Part shown: positions 1-11,530 of the stretch, in pieces
Layout: every line of letters starts with the position of its first letter
Numbering within the stretch: the first letter of the stretch is position 1
Origin: Tenrec ecaudatus
Lineage: Eukaryota > Chordata > Mammalia > Afrosoricida > Tenrecidae
NCBI RefSeq assembly: GCF_050624435.1
Contig: NC_134530.1
Coordinates: forward strand, 144,252,721 to 144,316,720
Reading direction: 5' to 3'
Length of the DNA stretch: 64,000 nt
Program-made: the position numbers and the translations under genes
Notes under the pieces: model-generated
Databases searched by the model: none
Told to the model about the DNA's origin: nothing
What the model saw: the letters and a program-made list of their open reading frames with translations, nothing else

Positions 1-375
1 TCCAGTGTGTCAAACGCATTTGCCCATATGCCACCATCATCATTTTCAAAGCATTCTCTTCCCACTTGAGCCCCTGATATCAGCTCCCCATTTCTTCCCC
101 CTCCTCCCACACCTGCCCTCCTTCACAGACCCTTGATAAGTCATAGATTATTATTTCCATATCTTACATTGTCCTCTGTTGCCCCTCTCCCACTTTTCTG
201 TTATCCATCCCGCTGGGAGGGGGTTCTAGTGGATCCTTGTGATCAACTCCCCCTTTCTCACCCCACTCTGCCCTAATCCTCCTGGTATCTCTACTCTCAT
301 TGTTGGCCCTGAGGGTTTATCTATCCTGGATTCCCTGTGTTGCAGGCTCTTATCTGTAGCAGTATGCATGCTGAA
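1..375 (-). mobile_element. L1-type LINE 3' end fragment, antisense
   Basis: The stretch matches, in reverse, the 3' untranslated region of the LINE copies at 7937-9124 and 16565-18783. The left edge is cut by the window start, so the poly(A) end is not seen. Confidence 0.8.
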
Positions 376-861
376 ACTTGTCTTACTAAGGAATGACAGT
401 TCTAAAAAACAATTATGTCATTATTCTTCACAAGAAACTGATGCTGGGAAAAATTGAAGCTGTGTTTCAGAACTTTTCATTGAGGCTAAACATTCATAGA
501 AAATTCTCCTAATGCCTTTTGAGGGATGGAGTTTGATAATTTCTCAATAATTAGACATTTTAGGAAGAGAAAGGACATACAGTGCCAGGTACTTTATAGT
601 GAACACATTTCTTCTTACCCCATAGGAAGAGGAATTTTAGGGTTGAGAAATGGGATCCCCAGAAATTTAATCTTCAAAAGAAAGCAAAGCCATTGAAAAT
701 GAATCTAAAAGTGAAATATTGCAAACAGTTGGGAGGTTTTTCAGATGCTGCCCACCTCTCAGCAGCTTGGGCTACTTTCACAGACCTCGAAGATTCCAAA
801 TGATGCTTTTCTTGTGGTGTTGCCCCTGGCCAGTCCCCTCTGCCCCACGTGCTCACAACAC
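376..861. other. Intergenic, no feature seen
   Basis: This is A+T-rich sequence without an ORF of coding character and without a repeat I recognise. Confidence 0.5.
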
Positions 862-1030
862 ATGGTGGCCCAGTGGAAAGCCCGCAACTGCTAATCGGAA
901 GGTCTGTGCGTTCACCACCAGCTGCCCCAGGTCAGATGTGGTGGTCTGTTCCTGCGAAGATTACAGCCGTGAACACGTTCTGGGCAAATTAACTCTGCTC
1001 TGCAGGATGGCTTGGCCTCAGGAGTCATAA
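862..1030 (+). repeat. AfroSINE, diverged
   Basis: The tRNA-like head (TGGTGGCCCAGTGG, then GCTAATCGGAAGGTC) is followed by the typical AfroSINE body. The 3' tail is degraded. Not a tRNA gene. Confidence 0.7.
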
Positions 1031-1295
1031 CGGATGTGGTTTGGGCTTTGGTCACAAAGCCTTTCCTTCCAGCTGAAAATAGAGCCCAAGGCAAAGCTTC
1101 GATGCAAATAGTTCCTTGTTGTGTGGGGTCCAGTGGATCTCAACTCACATGTCCTGCTGCCTGGCGTTGTGGGACAGAGAACTGCCTTGTGGAGCTCCCA
1201 AGGCTGACATCTGTGTGGGCGCCTGCTCTTTGCTCCCTGGGAAAAGCTGGCTAGGTGCGATCCACCAACTTCGCAGATTTTAGCTGAGCACATAA

Positions 1296-1990
1296 CCCAA
1301 ACCCAACCCACTGTGGTTGAGTTGATTCTGTCCCATCATGACCCTGTAGAACCGAGTAGACTGGCTCTATAGGGTTCCCAAGTCTGTCAGTCACTACAAA
1401 GCAGATTGTCACAGCGTGCTTCCTCAGAAGGACAGTGCTATAGTTTATTGTGCCAGCCTGGCCGATAAACACAAGTAGGATTAACTGAAGGGCAGAGGAA
1501 TAAATGGCTTGCTTGTTCTGTGCCTCAGTTTAAAGGGGTACACTACCTGTGGGATGCCTAGCCTGTGGACTGTGTCGCTGTAAGTTGAGGTCCCTTTAAG
1601 CCCACTCGATTGGAATGTTCATCTCTGGAGCTGGGTACTGACAGTTGATGACAGTTGGGGACCTGCCTTGCTGTTTGCTGCCTGGGTATACATAGCCCAG
1701 CTCTCTCTACAGAAGGGGACTGGCAACTGGCAGCTCTCAAAACTTGAAGGACTGCTAGTGTCTCACTGCTTTATAATTTAACTGTTAATTTCTTGTATTA
1801 TCTATCTGTATATAATTTAACGGTTTATTTCTTGAATTACATATCTATCTTTATAAATATATTTATATATAATTACTAGCAATCTGGTTTGTCTCGCTAG
1901 AGAACCCTGTCCAATACAGACAGTGAGTTTAAACCATCAACATTTCAGTAGCCAAGCACTTTCACCACTGTGCCATTCCAGGATCCTTCA
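1296..1990 (-). repeat. AfroSINE split by an LTR insertion
   Basis: Antisense AfroSINE body occupies 1296-1435 and its tRNA-like head occupies 1919-1990. The solo LTR at 1436-1918 lies between, with a duplicated GACAG on both sides. Confidence 0.8.
1436..1918 (-). mobile_element. Solo LTR, ERVL/MaLR-like
   Basis: The 483-base element starts TG, ends CA and is flanked by the perfect 5-base duplication GACAG (1431-1435, 1919-1923). It resembles the LTRs at 32336, 39273, 41478, 42655 and 49505 and carries an AATAAA near its sense 3' end. No internal retroviral sequence adjoins it. Confidence 0.85.
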
Positions 1991-1995
1991 TATCT

Positions 1996-2150
1996 AGTCT
2001 CTGACATCAAGTCAGTGCGGATGTGTGGTGACTCTAGGCAGAATAGAACTGGCTCTGGGGGGTTCCCACACTGTAGCTCTTTACGGGAGCAGAAAGCCTC
2101 GTCTTCTTCAGGGGAACATCTGGTGGTTTCAACCTCGTGGTGAACAGCTC
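1996..2150 (-). repeat. AfroSINE, antisense
   Basis: Reverse-orientation body and partial head, adjoining the previous SINE and the RTE fragment that follows. Confidence 0.7.
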
Positions 2151-3045
2151 AATACACAACCCACTGAAAGTGAGGAGGATTTGACGCACTTGCTGATGAA
2201 GATCCAAGACTGCGGCAGCCTTCCATATGAATTGCAACCTGATGTAAAGAAGACCAAAATCCTCACAACATAAATGGAGGAAGAAATTGAAGTTGCCAAG
2301 TGTTTGTTTTCCTTGGCTCCATTATCCATGCTCCTGAAAACAATAGTCAAGAGATCAAAAGACAAGACCTCTTTGAAGTATTGAAAAGCAAGCATGTTAC
2401 TCTGAGGATTAAGGTGTGCCCAACCCAAGGCAAAGTACTTTCAATCACCTCTTGTGCATGTGAGAGGTTGACTTTGAATAAGAAAGAACAGATGGGGAGG
2501 AGGGGGAGGGGTGCTGATCCCAAGGGCTCAATTGAAAGTAAATGTCTAGGAAAGTATGATGAAATATTTGCACGAATGTGTTGGATACAATTGATGTGTG
2601 GATTGTAACAAGAGTTGTAAGAGCCCCCAATAAAATGATTATTTAAAGAGAAAGAAGAAGAAAGACCGAAGGAAAGTGGATGCATTTGAACTATGGTGTT
2701 GGCAAAGAATATTGAAATTACCATGGACTGCCAAAAGGACACAGAAATCTGTCCGAAAGAAGTCCGCTAGAGTGTTTCAGAGAGGCAAGGACGGCAACTT
2801 TGTCTCGTGTACTTTGGGCATGTAGGCAGGAGAGACCGGCCCTGGAGAAGGACGTCACGGTTGGTAAAGTGGAGGGACAGTGAAAAAGAGGAAGGCCCTC
2901 AATGACATGGAGCGACGCAGGGGCTGTAACAATGGAACCACACATCAGATCTATTGTGAGGATGTGGCAGCGCCAGTCGGTGTCCCACTGCCGTGCATCG
3001 GGTCTCTATGCGTCAGACCAACTCCACAGTATCGAACAACAAGGA
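2150..3045 (+). mobile_element. RTE/BovB-type LINE 3' part, interrupted by L1
   Basis: The 5'-truncated copy covers the C-terminal part of the RTE reverse-transcriptase ORF and the 3' tail. Frames are broken by stops and indels. An L1 3' end (2488-2657) interrupts it. The 3' end near 3045 carries the CAACAAGG-type tail. Homologous copies lie at 11077-15172 and 55955-57812. Confidence 0.85.
2488..2657 (+). mobile_element. L1 3' end, 170 bases, nested in RTE
   Basis: The fragment ends with AATAAAATGATT and an A-rich tail like other L1 3' ends here. The flanking AAGAAAGA (2480-2487 and 2658-2665) is the likely target duplication, although purine-rich sequence makes it ambiguous. Confidence 0.75.
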
Positions 3046-3187
3046 GGCTGTATCTGCCAATTCTCTCCCACCTGCAGCCTCTCATAGCTCAGCATGTCCC
3101 CACACAGGGCATGCAGTGCTTTGTGCTGCTAACTTGCACCTCCTAGGCAAGGATCCTCTATCCTAGCAGCAAGGTGTGTGTTTCACC

Positions 3188-3412
3188 TGAACCCAAAACA
3201 AACCCTCCGCTGTCAACTCAACTCTGACTCCTGGCAATTTCATGTGCTATATGGTAGACCTGCCCCCTGGGGTTCTCTTAGCCGCACTCTTTATGGAAGC
3301 CATTTGCCAGGCCTTTCTTCCACAGCATGTCTGGGTGGGTTTCAACAACTAGCCTCTGGGTTAGTAGTCAAATGCAAACTGTTTGCACAACCAGGGATCC
3401 CCCCTGAGTTCA
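3188..3412 (-). repeat. AfroSINE, antisense
   Basis: Near full-length reverse copy, from the RTE-like tail (TGTCAACTCAACTCTGACTC) to the tRNA-like head (AACCAGGGATCC). Confidence 0.75.
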
Positions 3413-3698
3413 AAAGAGGGGGTGGGAGGCATAGCTTTTAGACCTAGGTAGAAATGCAGCCATGTCCCCCCACTCCCAGCCTTGTCTGGGCGGAAGCCAT
3501 GGTGGGCAGTACTGTTAGAGATGAGGCAACAAGAGCAGCAGCCCCGGCACCCACCAAGCCAGCAGCTCAGGTCTTGGAGGGGCAGTAGAAGCTCAGCAAC
3601 TCTGCAGGTCTTGGTGAGCAACAGATATAAAGTTTCAATATTGCTCTACTATTAGTTGTGTTTCCCCTCCTCCTGTTTGTTTTAGTTGCAGTAATTTC

Positions 3699-4010
3699 CT
3701 TTTTTTTTTTTTTGGACCTGCAGAACTGTTTGACTTTTGATGTGACTGCGTGGATCAGCGTTTTCTACTGTAACTTCAGCCACTCCCGACTCTGAAACTA
3801 TTATTATGGTATTTTGTAATCCCATCCATTCTCCTCGTTCTTCTAGGAGTTCATGCTTCCAAGTTTCAATATCTCTAATCCATCTGGATTTTATTTTGGT
3901 GTAAAGGAATGGGATATAGCTCCAATTATATACATTATTTCCAGATAGCCACCCGGCTTTGCCTGGTGTGGAAGGCCCCCTTTGCCGTAGCTGAGATTGT
4001 CCTGAAGACT
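3699..4010 (-). mobile_element. L1-like fragment, antisense, with poly(T) at the left edge
   Basis: A T run at 3699-3712 would be the poly(A) tail of a minus-strand retroelement. 3860-3990 resembles antisense mammalian L1 ORF2 (the TCTCTAATCCATCTGGATTT region). Old and diverged. Confidence 0.5.
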
Positions 4011-4974
4011 TCTTCCTCACCGTGAGGCTCACGGGGTCTAGAAAATGATGTATGGAAGAAGTGTCACGGGAGTGTGGACCTGGGCTTAGTCCTGCGCCAG
4101 GGAGGCCAGTACTCTTCGAACAACAGGCAGTGTTAATTACCGAGACACTGATACTGTGGCCAAAATTTCATCTCCTTCGCTTCACCCAGATGTCGCCAGA
4201 GGAAACAAATCTCCCCATCCTGAAGTATTGTGGTTTGAATTAAAGTTGAATGATGGTTTTCTCTCCCTGAAGAATATTGTAGAATAAAAAGGCCTCTGCA
4301 GATGGGCCACTTTTACTTGGCATGGTCTGGAATATCCTCCGATGTGTTTAAAGTATCTAAAGACTAGCAAGGTTGACACGAATGGGGGTCTGTCGGGGGT
4401 ATCATGTCTTAAAGGGATTGCACGTGCTTTCGAGAAACAACCCCATCAGGAGAATGCCTGGCAGGCACCCTGCCAGCACACCAGCACGAGTAGAATGGCC
4501 TCAGCTGCATCTCTGGGGGAGTGAGTTCCTGGCACCGCAGAGTTGTCTCCTACAAGCTTCTGGAATGTGGGGAGAGCAGGAGAGAGAATCCATTTACATC
4601 ACCTTCTCCGGAGGCCTCTTCTGGCTCCAGCTTTTCTCCCGACAGACAGCCCCACCCAGACTCTGAGGTCCTGGTGTGCCTTTTTCTTTTTTCCCTAATC
4701 GCTGACTCCCCATCGCTGTGTATCTGTCTCTTCTCTGGTGTGAATGCTTGAAAGGCGCAGACTGTTGGAATCGTCCCGACAGCCCTGTCCCCAGAAAACC
4801 GGATCCTGTCATGTCAGTTCCATGTGTCATGGCGAGGTGGAGTGCTCAATGGGTTTCCAATGGAAGTAGGTCACATGCGGTGGGCTCGAGCTGCTGGCCT
4901 TTGGATTAGAAAAGTCAAGCACATTCGCCGCATCCTTGGAGACTCCTGTAGGTCCCTAGATAAATAAATAACTA
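4011..4974. other. Intergenic, no feature seen
   Basis: Mixed single-copy sequence without coding signal or recognised repeat. Confidence 0.5.
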
Positions 4975-5165
4975 GCCTAAACCTATCACCATCTAGTCAA
5001 TTCGGACTCACGGCGCCCCATGCAGAATTGCTCCATAGGATGTTCTTGGCTGCGATCCTTAGGGAAGCCGACTGCCAGGCCTTTCTTCAGCAATGCCCCC
5101 AGCTGGGCCTGAGCCACCAACCTTGTAGATGCTAGTCGGTGCCGCTGGTGGGGCTTCTTAGAGCC
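4975..5165 (-). repeat. AfroSINE, antisense
   Basis: Reverse body beginning at the shared tail (ATCTAGTCAATTCGGACTC) and ending in a weak head. Confidence 0.7.
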
Positions 5166-5474
5166 CTCACGCCTGGTCAAGGCTCAGTAAGCATGTTGCA
5201 GCGAGAGTAAAGAGATTGCCGTGACAGAAGCAGATGTTGAGGGAAGACGGGAGGGTTTCCCCGGGAAGAACGTGGGATTGAGCAGAATGCGCACAGCTCC
5301 CTGAAAGATGCCAGTGGTTTGTGCTGGGTTGTTGATCAACAGGCTGGCCATTTGGGTCCGAAAGGCTGCTCCTCGGAAGAAAAGCTGGTGGCTTCCATGA
5401 AGGTGACAGCTGAGGACAACCAGGGCTCCATGCTGCGCCATAACACCTGGGGGCACCACGCCCAGGAAGCAGCT

Positions 5475-5934
5475 TGACAGCCAGGGTTTAGAATGAGCAT
5501 GTGTTGTTGTTGTTTTGTTGTGTATTGTTGCTTGGTTTTGCTCTGTCTTGTTTTGGGGCATGTCATTATCTCCGCAGGTCTGTCTAAATAAGATAGGTTG
5601 GATGAACAAACTGGAAGAAAAACAATGGGACTGACAGTTCCGGGGGGGAAATGGGATAGAGGGAGGTGGGGGATAAGGAAGTGGTGTTAACAAACCAGGG
5701 ACAAGGGATCCAAATTGGTGGTGAGGTGGGTGGGGCAGGCCTGGTAGAGCTTCATCAAGGGTAATGTAATGAAGAGGTATTGCTGAAACCCAGGTGGGGA
5801 CGGAGCATGATAGTGGGACAGGAGGAAAGTCAAGGGAAATAGAGGAAAGAGCTGGGAGGAAAATGGTGTTTATAGAGGTCTAGACAAAGACATGTACATA
5901 TGCAAATATATATATATATATACAAGTGAGTAAA
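5475..5934 (+). mobile_element. L1 3' UTR fragment
   Basis: Colinear with 17080-17520 of the longer L1 copy (ATGTCATTATCTCCGCAGG landmark). It ends in an AT repeat where an LTR fragment begins, so its own 3' end is missing. 5183-5474 may be more of the same element but I could not align it. Confidence 0.75.
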
Positions 5935-5936
5935 CA

Positions 5937-6033
5937 ATGGTTTATTTCTCAAATTATATATCTATCTTTATAAATATATTTATATATAATTACTAGCAAT
6001 CTGGTTTGTCTCTAGAGAACCCTGTCCAATACA
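5937..6033 (-). mobile_element. LTR fragment related to the LTR at 1436-1918
   Basis: About 97 bases are nearly identical to the right end of the first LTR (TAATTACTAGCAATCTGG, then AGAGAACCCTGTCCAATACA). Only one end of the LTR is present. Confidence 0.75.
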
Positions 6034-7614
6034 ACATGTCTCCCTCATGGAAAATAAACACAAGCTGCCCTATGAATCCCCACCGCAGGTGGCCCATCCG
6101 GCATGAGCTCCTAGATTAGTTATTTTCCAAAGAACACCATCTGTGTCCTCAGCAAACTGCACAAAAATGGGAGGAGGAAGGGCATTGCGGGGAGAGGGAG
6201 AGGGAGCCATTCGAACACGGCTGGAGAGGAGTGACAGTCAGAGATACACCAGGGGGTCTACACTGACTCATGGGATGGAGTCTGATGAAGCACAAGTCGC
6301 ATATTTGCCAACAGAGGTTGGCCTCTACTCAACAAGGAGGTGGGGGTCAAAGGAACACTGTGAGCTCAAAACCGGACATACTCGAAACAGCGCATCAGAA
6401 AGATTATGCTGTCGACTAGGCCTCAAGCAGCCTGAAACGAAAAATGAGCACGCAACGCAGCCACCAAGGTTTGAGGACTTACCGAGCGCCCTGGACGATG
6501 CCAAGCCCTTCCCAGACATGCCTCAACCAACACAACAAATGTCGAGCAGAAGTATTTCCGACTCGGTGCCTGGCGCGTGCTGTTTCCCAGTCCTCGTGAC
6601 CAATGTTGCCAAGGACGCCGGAGAAGCAGGACAGTGACATGCTGTTAAAGCCAAGGTCACACAGCTGTAGGTGGCAGAGCCAGCATTTAAACAGAGGTTG
6701 GTATCCTTCCAAACCTGGCACTCTTGTCAGGAAGATGTTAGGAAGCAATTGCCGTGTTGACAACCGGTGGCGAAAGAGGGGCGGGCGGGCGGACAGGCAG
6801 CCAGGAAGGAACAGAGTTCCACTAAACTGTGGGTCCATGACAGACACGGTAGGAGCCCTCGCGGCACAATGGCCCAGCCCTCGGTGGTTGGAACCACCCT
6901 GTGCTCCAAGGGAGCAGAGGCCCGAGGAGATGCGACTGTACAGAACTGCTCTCTCCTGGTTGCTAGGCACCATCCATCACCTCCCGTGCACAGCGAGCCT
7001 GTGGGTTACAGAGCGAAACACTCCCCAGGCCTGGGCCTCCCTCACAAAGGTTGTCTGAGTCCCTTGCTGCAGGCCCTGTGTCAATCCATCTAGCTAAAGA
7101 TCTTCCTCTTTGCTGCTGAGCCTCGACTTTACCCAGCATGGTGTCCTTCCCCGGGACCAGTCTCTCTTGGTCCCATGTCCAAAGCCCTTGAGAGAACTCT
7201 CTCCATCTCCATCTCCATCTCTAGCTGGGTCCTCCTGGCAGCTCAGCTCTGGGCACAGGAAGCATGTTCTCCGTATGCACCGCAATTCAAAAGCATGCGC
7301 TGTTCTTGAGTCTCTGGCCCAGCCTCCAGCTTTCACAAGCCAGCGACCATAGTGACGCCATGGTCTGAGGCAGGCACACCCCAGCCTTTGGCGTGGCATC
7401 TTTGCTTCTTAACACGTTGCAGAGGTCTTTTGCATCTGGTTGGCCCAATCCGATACCTAGCAAGCATTTGTGAATCTTCTTCTTCCTTATGCCTCATTTA
7501 TATAATTCCTCATTCTTTTTAGTTACTATAAATTTAGATTTGCTTGTGTGTGTTCATGTGTGCACATAGATCTGTACATGTTAATGCATGTATACATTCA
7601 TGTAAATACTACCA
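6034..7614. other. Intergenic, single-copy, one possible MIR
   Basis: I see no gene. About 6640-6725 (AAGGTCACACAGCTG then GTGGCAGAGCCAGC) looks like a reverse MIR SINE. A short CATCTC microsatellite lies near 7200. Confidence 0.5.
6640..6725 (-). repeat. MIR SINE fragment
   Basis: It contains the reverse of the MIR core, reading AAGGTCACACAGCTG then GGTGGCAGAGCCAGC. An ancient mammalian repeat. Confidence 0.55.
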
Positions 7615-9277
7615 TGTGGTAGTTCAATGATTTTATGTCAATCTGAAGATGTGTGGAAGTGTAGGGAGAGAATCCAGCCTATCAATCAGGTCATGGCCCG
7701 ATGGTGCTGCCTTGGGGGGGGGGAGGCTTCTCATAAGGAGACCCCTGGAACTTCCTTCCCTCTCTGCACTCGACCATCCTGCCTGCTGGAACCCTCTGAC
7801 AGTGACTCTGAGAGCTGCTGGAGTCCTGCCATGTTTCCACCGCCTTTGGATCCATCTGACTCTGCACCCACCAGCCTGTGATCTTCCTGCACTTTGCATC
7901 AGTGCATGCAGTGGTGTGACTCTGAAGAGAGACTTATTGCCAAGGAGGGAATAGGATGTCTGGTGGGGCTTGATCAAGTGTAACGTAGCCAAGAGGAATT
8001 ACTAAAACCCGAATGAAGGCCAAACATGTTAGTGGTACAAGAGGAAAGTAAAAGGAAATAGAAGAAAGAACTAGAGGTCTAAATATGGGCATGTACATAT
8101 GTAAATATATTTATATATAAATAAAGGAAAATAAATCTATGTCCATATATTTATATGCTAAGTAAGGTAGCAGACGGACATTGGGCCTCTACTCAAGTGC
8201 TCCCTAAACACAAGAACACTTTGTTCCAATAACCCGGCATTCTGCGATGCTCACCTTCCCGACACGATTGCTGAAGACACAATGGGTGCATAGGTAAATG
8301 TGGTGAAGAAAGTTGATGGTGCCCGGCTGTCAAAAGATACAGTGTCTGGGGTCTTAAAGGCTTGAAGATAAAGAAGCGGTCATCTAACTAAGAAGCAACA
8401 AAGCTCACATGGAAGAAGCACACCAGCCTGCGTGATCAAGAGGTGTCGATGGGATCAGGTATCAGACATCAAAGACACAGAACAAAAAATCATATCAATG
8501 TGATGAGGCAGGGTGCAGAGTGGAGATCCAAAGCCCATCTTTAGACAATTGGACTTCCCCTTAAAGAAGGGTCATAAGGAAGAGATGAGCCAGTCAGGGT
8601 GCAGTATAGCACCATTGAAACATACAGCTTTCCTCTAGATCTTTAATACTTCTCCACCCCCAATGCCCTCTACCATGACCACAAGTCCATCTTACAAATC
8701 CAACTAGACCAGAGGATGTACACTGGTACAGATAAGAGCTCGAACCACAGGGAATCCAGGACAGATAAACCCCTCAGCACCAATAATGAGAGTAGTGATG
8801 TCAGGAGGGGAAGGGGAACGTGGGGGAGAAAAGTGAAACTGATCACGATAATCTACATATAACCCTTTCCCAGGGGGATGAGCAACAGAAAAGTGGGTGA
8901 AGAAAGACAATGGTCGGTATAAGACATGACATTTCTTTTACAAATTATCAAGGGTTCATGACAGAGGGAAAGGTGGAGGGGGAAAGTGATATATATCAAG
9001 GTCTCAAATAAAAAAATGTTTTGAAAATGATGACGGTAATGTATGTACAAATGTGCTTGACACGTGGATGGATGTATGGATTGTGATAAGAACTGTACAA
9101 GCCCCAATAAAATGATTTTTTTAAAAGAGGGACTTACGGACTAGTGTCAGACTTATGGACTTGAGTTGGGCTAGGTGGGATGTTTTCTCGGTATTTAATG
9201 ACTTCTTGAGCTGAAGCTCTTTCTTATACATACATGAGCGTCACTGGATTCAGTTTGCTAGTCACGCCAGCCTAACA
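7615..9277 (-). mobile_element. Solo LTR of the common family, split by an L1
   Basis: Left part 7615-7936 starts TGTGGTAGTT and right part 9137-9277 ends CCTAACA. Together they align with the LTR at 42655-43133. A 1.2-kb L1 3' end separates them. I could not find a clean target duplication for the LTR itself. Confidence 0.75.
7937..9124 (+). mobile_element. L1 3' end, 1.19 kb, inserted in LTR
   Basis: A 5'-truncated LINE with AATAAAATGATTTT and an A-rich tail. It is flanked by a 12-base duplication, AAGAGAGACTTA (7925-7936) and AAGAGGGACTTA (9125-9136), one mismatch. It aligns along its length with 16565-18783. Confidence 0.88.
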
Positions 9278-9284
9278 CGCCATA

Positions 9285-9710
9285 ATCAGGTTACAGAGAA
9301 GGTCCATCCCTTCAGAAACTCCCTCATGCTTTGTAATGACAGCTCCTGCCCACTCACATAAGCCCCTCCAACCACCCATCTGCCCGCTATCACTGCAGCT
9401 TGTCATATCAATGGACTCATGTAGGACAGGGGTTCTCAACCTTCCTAGTGCCACAACCCTTTAATGCAGTTCCTCATGTGGTGGTCCCCCCCCAACATAA
9501 CTATAATTTTGCTACTGTTATGAATTGGGCGACCCTTGTGAAAGAGTCATTCAACTTTCAAAGGGGCCCCGACCCAAAGGTTGAGAACTGCTGATACAGT
9601 ACATAAATTCTTTAGATTGACTTTTTCCACTAAGCATAATGGTTTGGGGGTTCGTTAGAGTTCTTTTGTGGATTAATTGTCTCTTGTTATTTAATGCAAA
9701 GTAGTATCCT
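9285..9710 (-). mobile_element. Ancient L1 fragment, antisense, interrupted by SPIN
   Basis: Sequence on both sides of the SPIN resembles antisense mammalian L1 (CACTAAGCATAATGG region). Diverged, approximate ends. Confidence 0.45.
9427..9593. mobile_element. SPIN-type hAT MITE
   Basis: A 167-base element with inverted ends, CAGGGGTTCTCAACC and GGTTGAGAACTGCTG. The 8-base flanks (ATGTAGGA, ATACAGTA) agree at five positions, which fits an old duplication. Confidence 0.88.
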
Positions 9711-9714
9711 ATCA

Positions 9715-9935
9715 AGACGCCCTGGTATTATAGTGGTAATATGCTGAGCTACTACCGGCCAAGTCTGCAGTTTGAAACGACCCAGTGCTCCATGGGAGAA
9801 AGACACTTCTGTAAAGAGCTTGACTTCTGTAAAAATCTACAGCCTTGGAAGCCCATAAGAGCAGTTGGACTCTGTCCAATAGGGTCACTATGAGTTGGAA
9901 CCAACTCTGTGGCAGTGAGTTTGGTTTTGAGAATT
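9715..9935 (+). repeat. AfroSINE
   Basis: Complete layout from CGCCCTGGT head to the TAGGGTCACTATGAGTTGG tail and GGTTTTG end. Confidence 0.8.
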
Positions 9936-10549
9936 TTTTTCTTTCTGTCTTCTGCTGCATGGCTGTGCTAGTGTGTTTACCCACTCCCTCACTGGAGTGG
10001 ATGACCGTAACACACACACACGTAAGTCTAAAAGTATTGCTACAAACTATAGCAACTTTTATGAAATGAAGTATCAGAACATGAAGCTATTGACTCTCAC
10101 GATCTCCTCCATCTGGGTCTCTAGACCCCTGAAGGTGCTTCGCTCCTCTCTCTAAGCCTTCCCCACAGAGTCCTGCGCTCTTCGACTTACTCCATTGGGA
10201 GACTTCAGTCTTGTCTCTTTTCTATGTTCTTTCAGTTTGGGGAACAAGACGTCTGAAGGGGCGTTATCAGGGCTGTAGAGTGGATGGGATTCTTACAGGA
10301 CAGCATTTGTTCCTTTGAAGAATGAGCAGGTACATTGTTATGACAGGGAAAAAATTATTCAACACAATTTTTTCTGGCCTTTTTCCACCAATGTAGTTTT
10401 CAATTATCTTAAAATTATCTTCATAACGAGCCCCAGTGACTGTCCTGTATTATTCCTTTGGGAGATTACTCCTTTGGGATCCCCAGAACAGTCACCACAA
10501 ACTTCTGTGAGGAGCTGGGGTTTCCTGTCCTTGAGCCGTAATCCCCACT
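9936..10549. other. Intergenic, unrecognised
   Basis: No coding frame is supported. Parts could be a degraded transposon, but I cannot name it. Confidence 0.4.
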
Positions 10550-11072
10550 GAAGGCTGGGTCTTCATCAACAAGCACTTCAGGCCCTTCTCACCTTCAGCA
10601 AGCAAGGGCGTGTCACCTGCATCTCACAGGTCGTTAATAAGCCAGCATTCTTCTTCATACAATCAGGTTCCCCGGAAGATTTGCTCAGCATGTGCACTGA
10701 CTAAGTATGGTGAGAGGATGCAGCCCTACATGCCCAAGCCAAGGTATTTTTTGATTTTCAACCACGCAGTATTCCCTTGTTCTGTTCACCCAGCTTGATC
10801 CATGTACTGCTCCGCATGCGCACAAGGAAGGGTTCTGGAATTCCCATTCTTCTCAAGGCCATTCATAGTTTTTTATGGTCCACACAGTCTAATGCGTTGA
10901 CACAGTCAATAAAACACAAGTAAACATCTTTGCGGTGTTCTCTGCTTTCAGCCAAGATCCATCTGACATCAGCAATGACATCACTTGTTCCATGTCCTCT
11001 TCTGTGTCTAGCCTGAATTTCGGGCACCTCCCTGTCAATGTACTGCTGCAACCATTATTGAACAATCCTCAA
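10550..11072 (-). mobile_element. RTE LINE, inverted 5' segment
   Basis: The minus strand encodes RTE reverse-transcriptase sequence including YLCFIDCVNALDCVDH, which corresponds to the FIDYxKAFDCVDH motif of the family. It abuts a plus-strand RTE segment that begins roughly 60 element bases further downstream, the pattern left by twin priming. Confidence 0.8.
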
Positions 11073-11530
11073 AAATTCCCACAACTGGGCCAGCAGGTAA
11101 CAGCATGATAAACAGAGAAAAGATTGAAGTTGTCAAGGATTTCACCTTGCTTAGATCCAGAATCAATGCTCATGGAAGCAGCGGCCAAGAGGTCTGACAA
11201 GGCACTGCAGGGGGCAAAGCTGCTGCACAGACAGGGCCTCTGTGAAGTGTTGAAAGGCAAGGATGGTACTTTGGGGACTAAGATGCATCTGAGCCAAGGC
11301 AAGGTATTTTCAATCACCTCATATGTTTGGGAAAGTTGAACCCCGAGTAAGGAAGTCCGACAAAGAAGCGATGCATTTGCTTTCTGGTGCTGAAGGAGAG
11401 GACTGAAAGTTCCACAGCCTGCCAAAAGAACAAACAGATCTGGTTTCGAAGAAGGACAGCTAGACTACACCTTAAAGGCAAGATTAGAGATCCTTTGCCT
11501 CCTATATTTTGGACATGCTATCAAGAGAGA
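11073..11530 (+). mobile_element. RTE LINE, sense 3' segment (part 1)
   Basis: C-terminal RTE ORF sequence in sense orientation. It stops at AGAGAGA (11524-11530) and appears to continue at 14976, where AGAGAGA is repeated, so a 3.4-kb block was inserted here. Confidence 0.75.

Noticed and set aside
5184-5693. 169-codon minus-strand frame
   Set aside because: It overlaps the L1 3' UTR sequence that runs from about 5475 and has no homology to a protein family.
9936-10549. Possible antisense mariner transposase remnant
   Set aside because: I could not find a motif that identifies it, so it is left as unrecognised.
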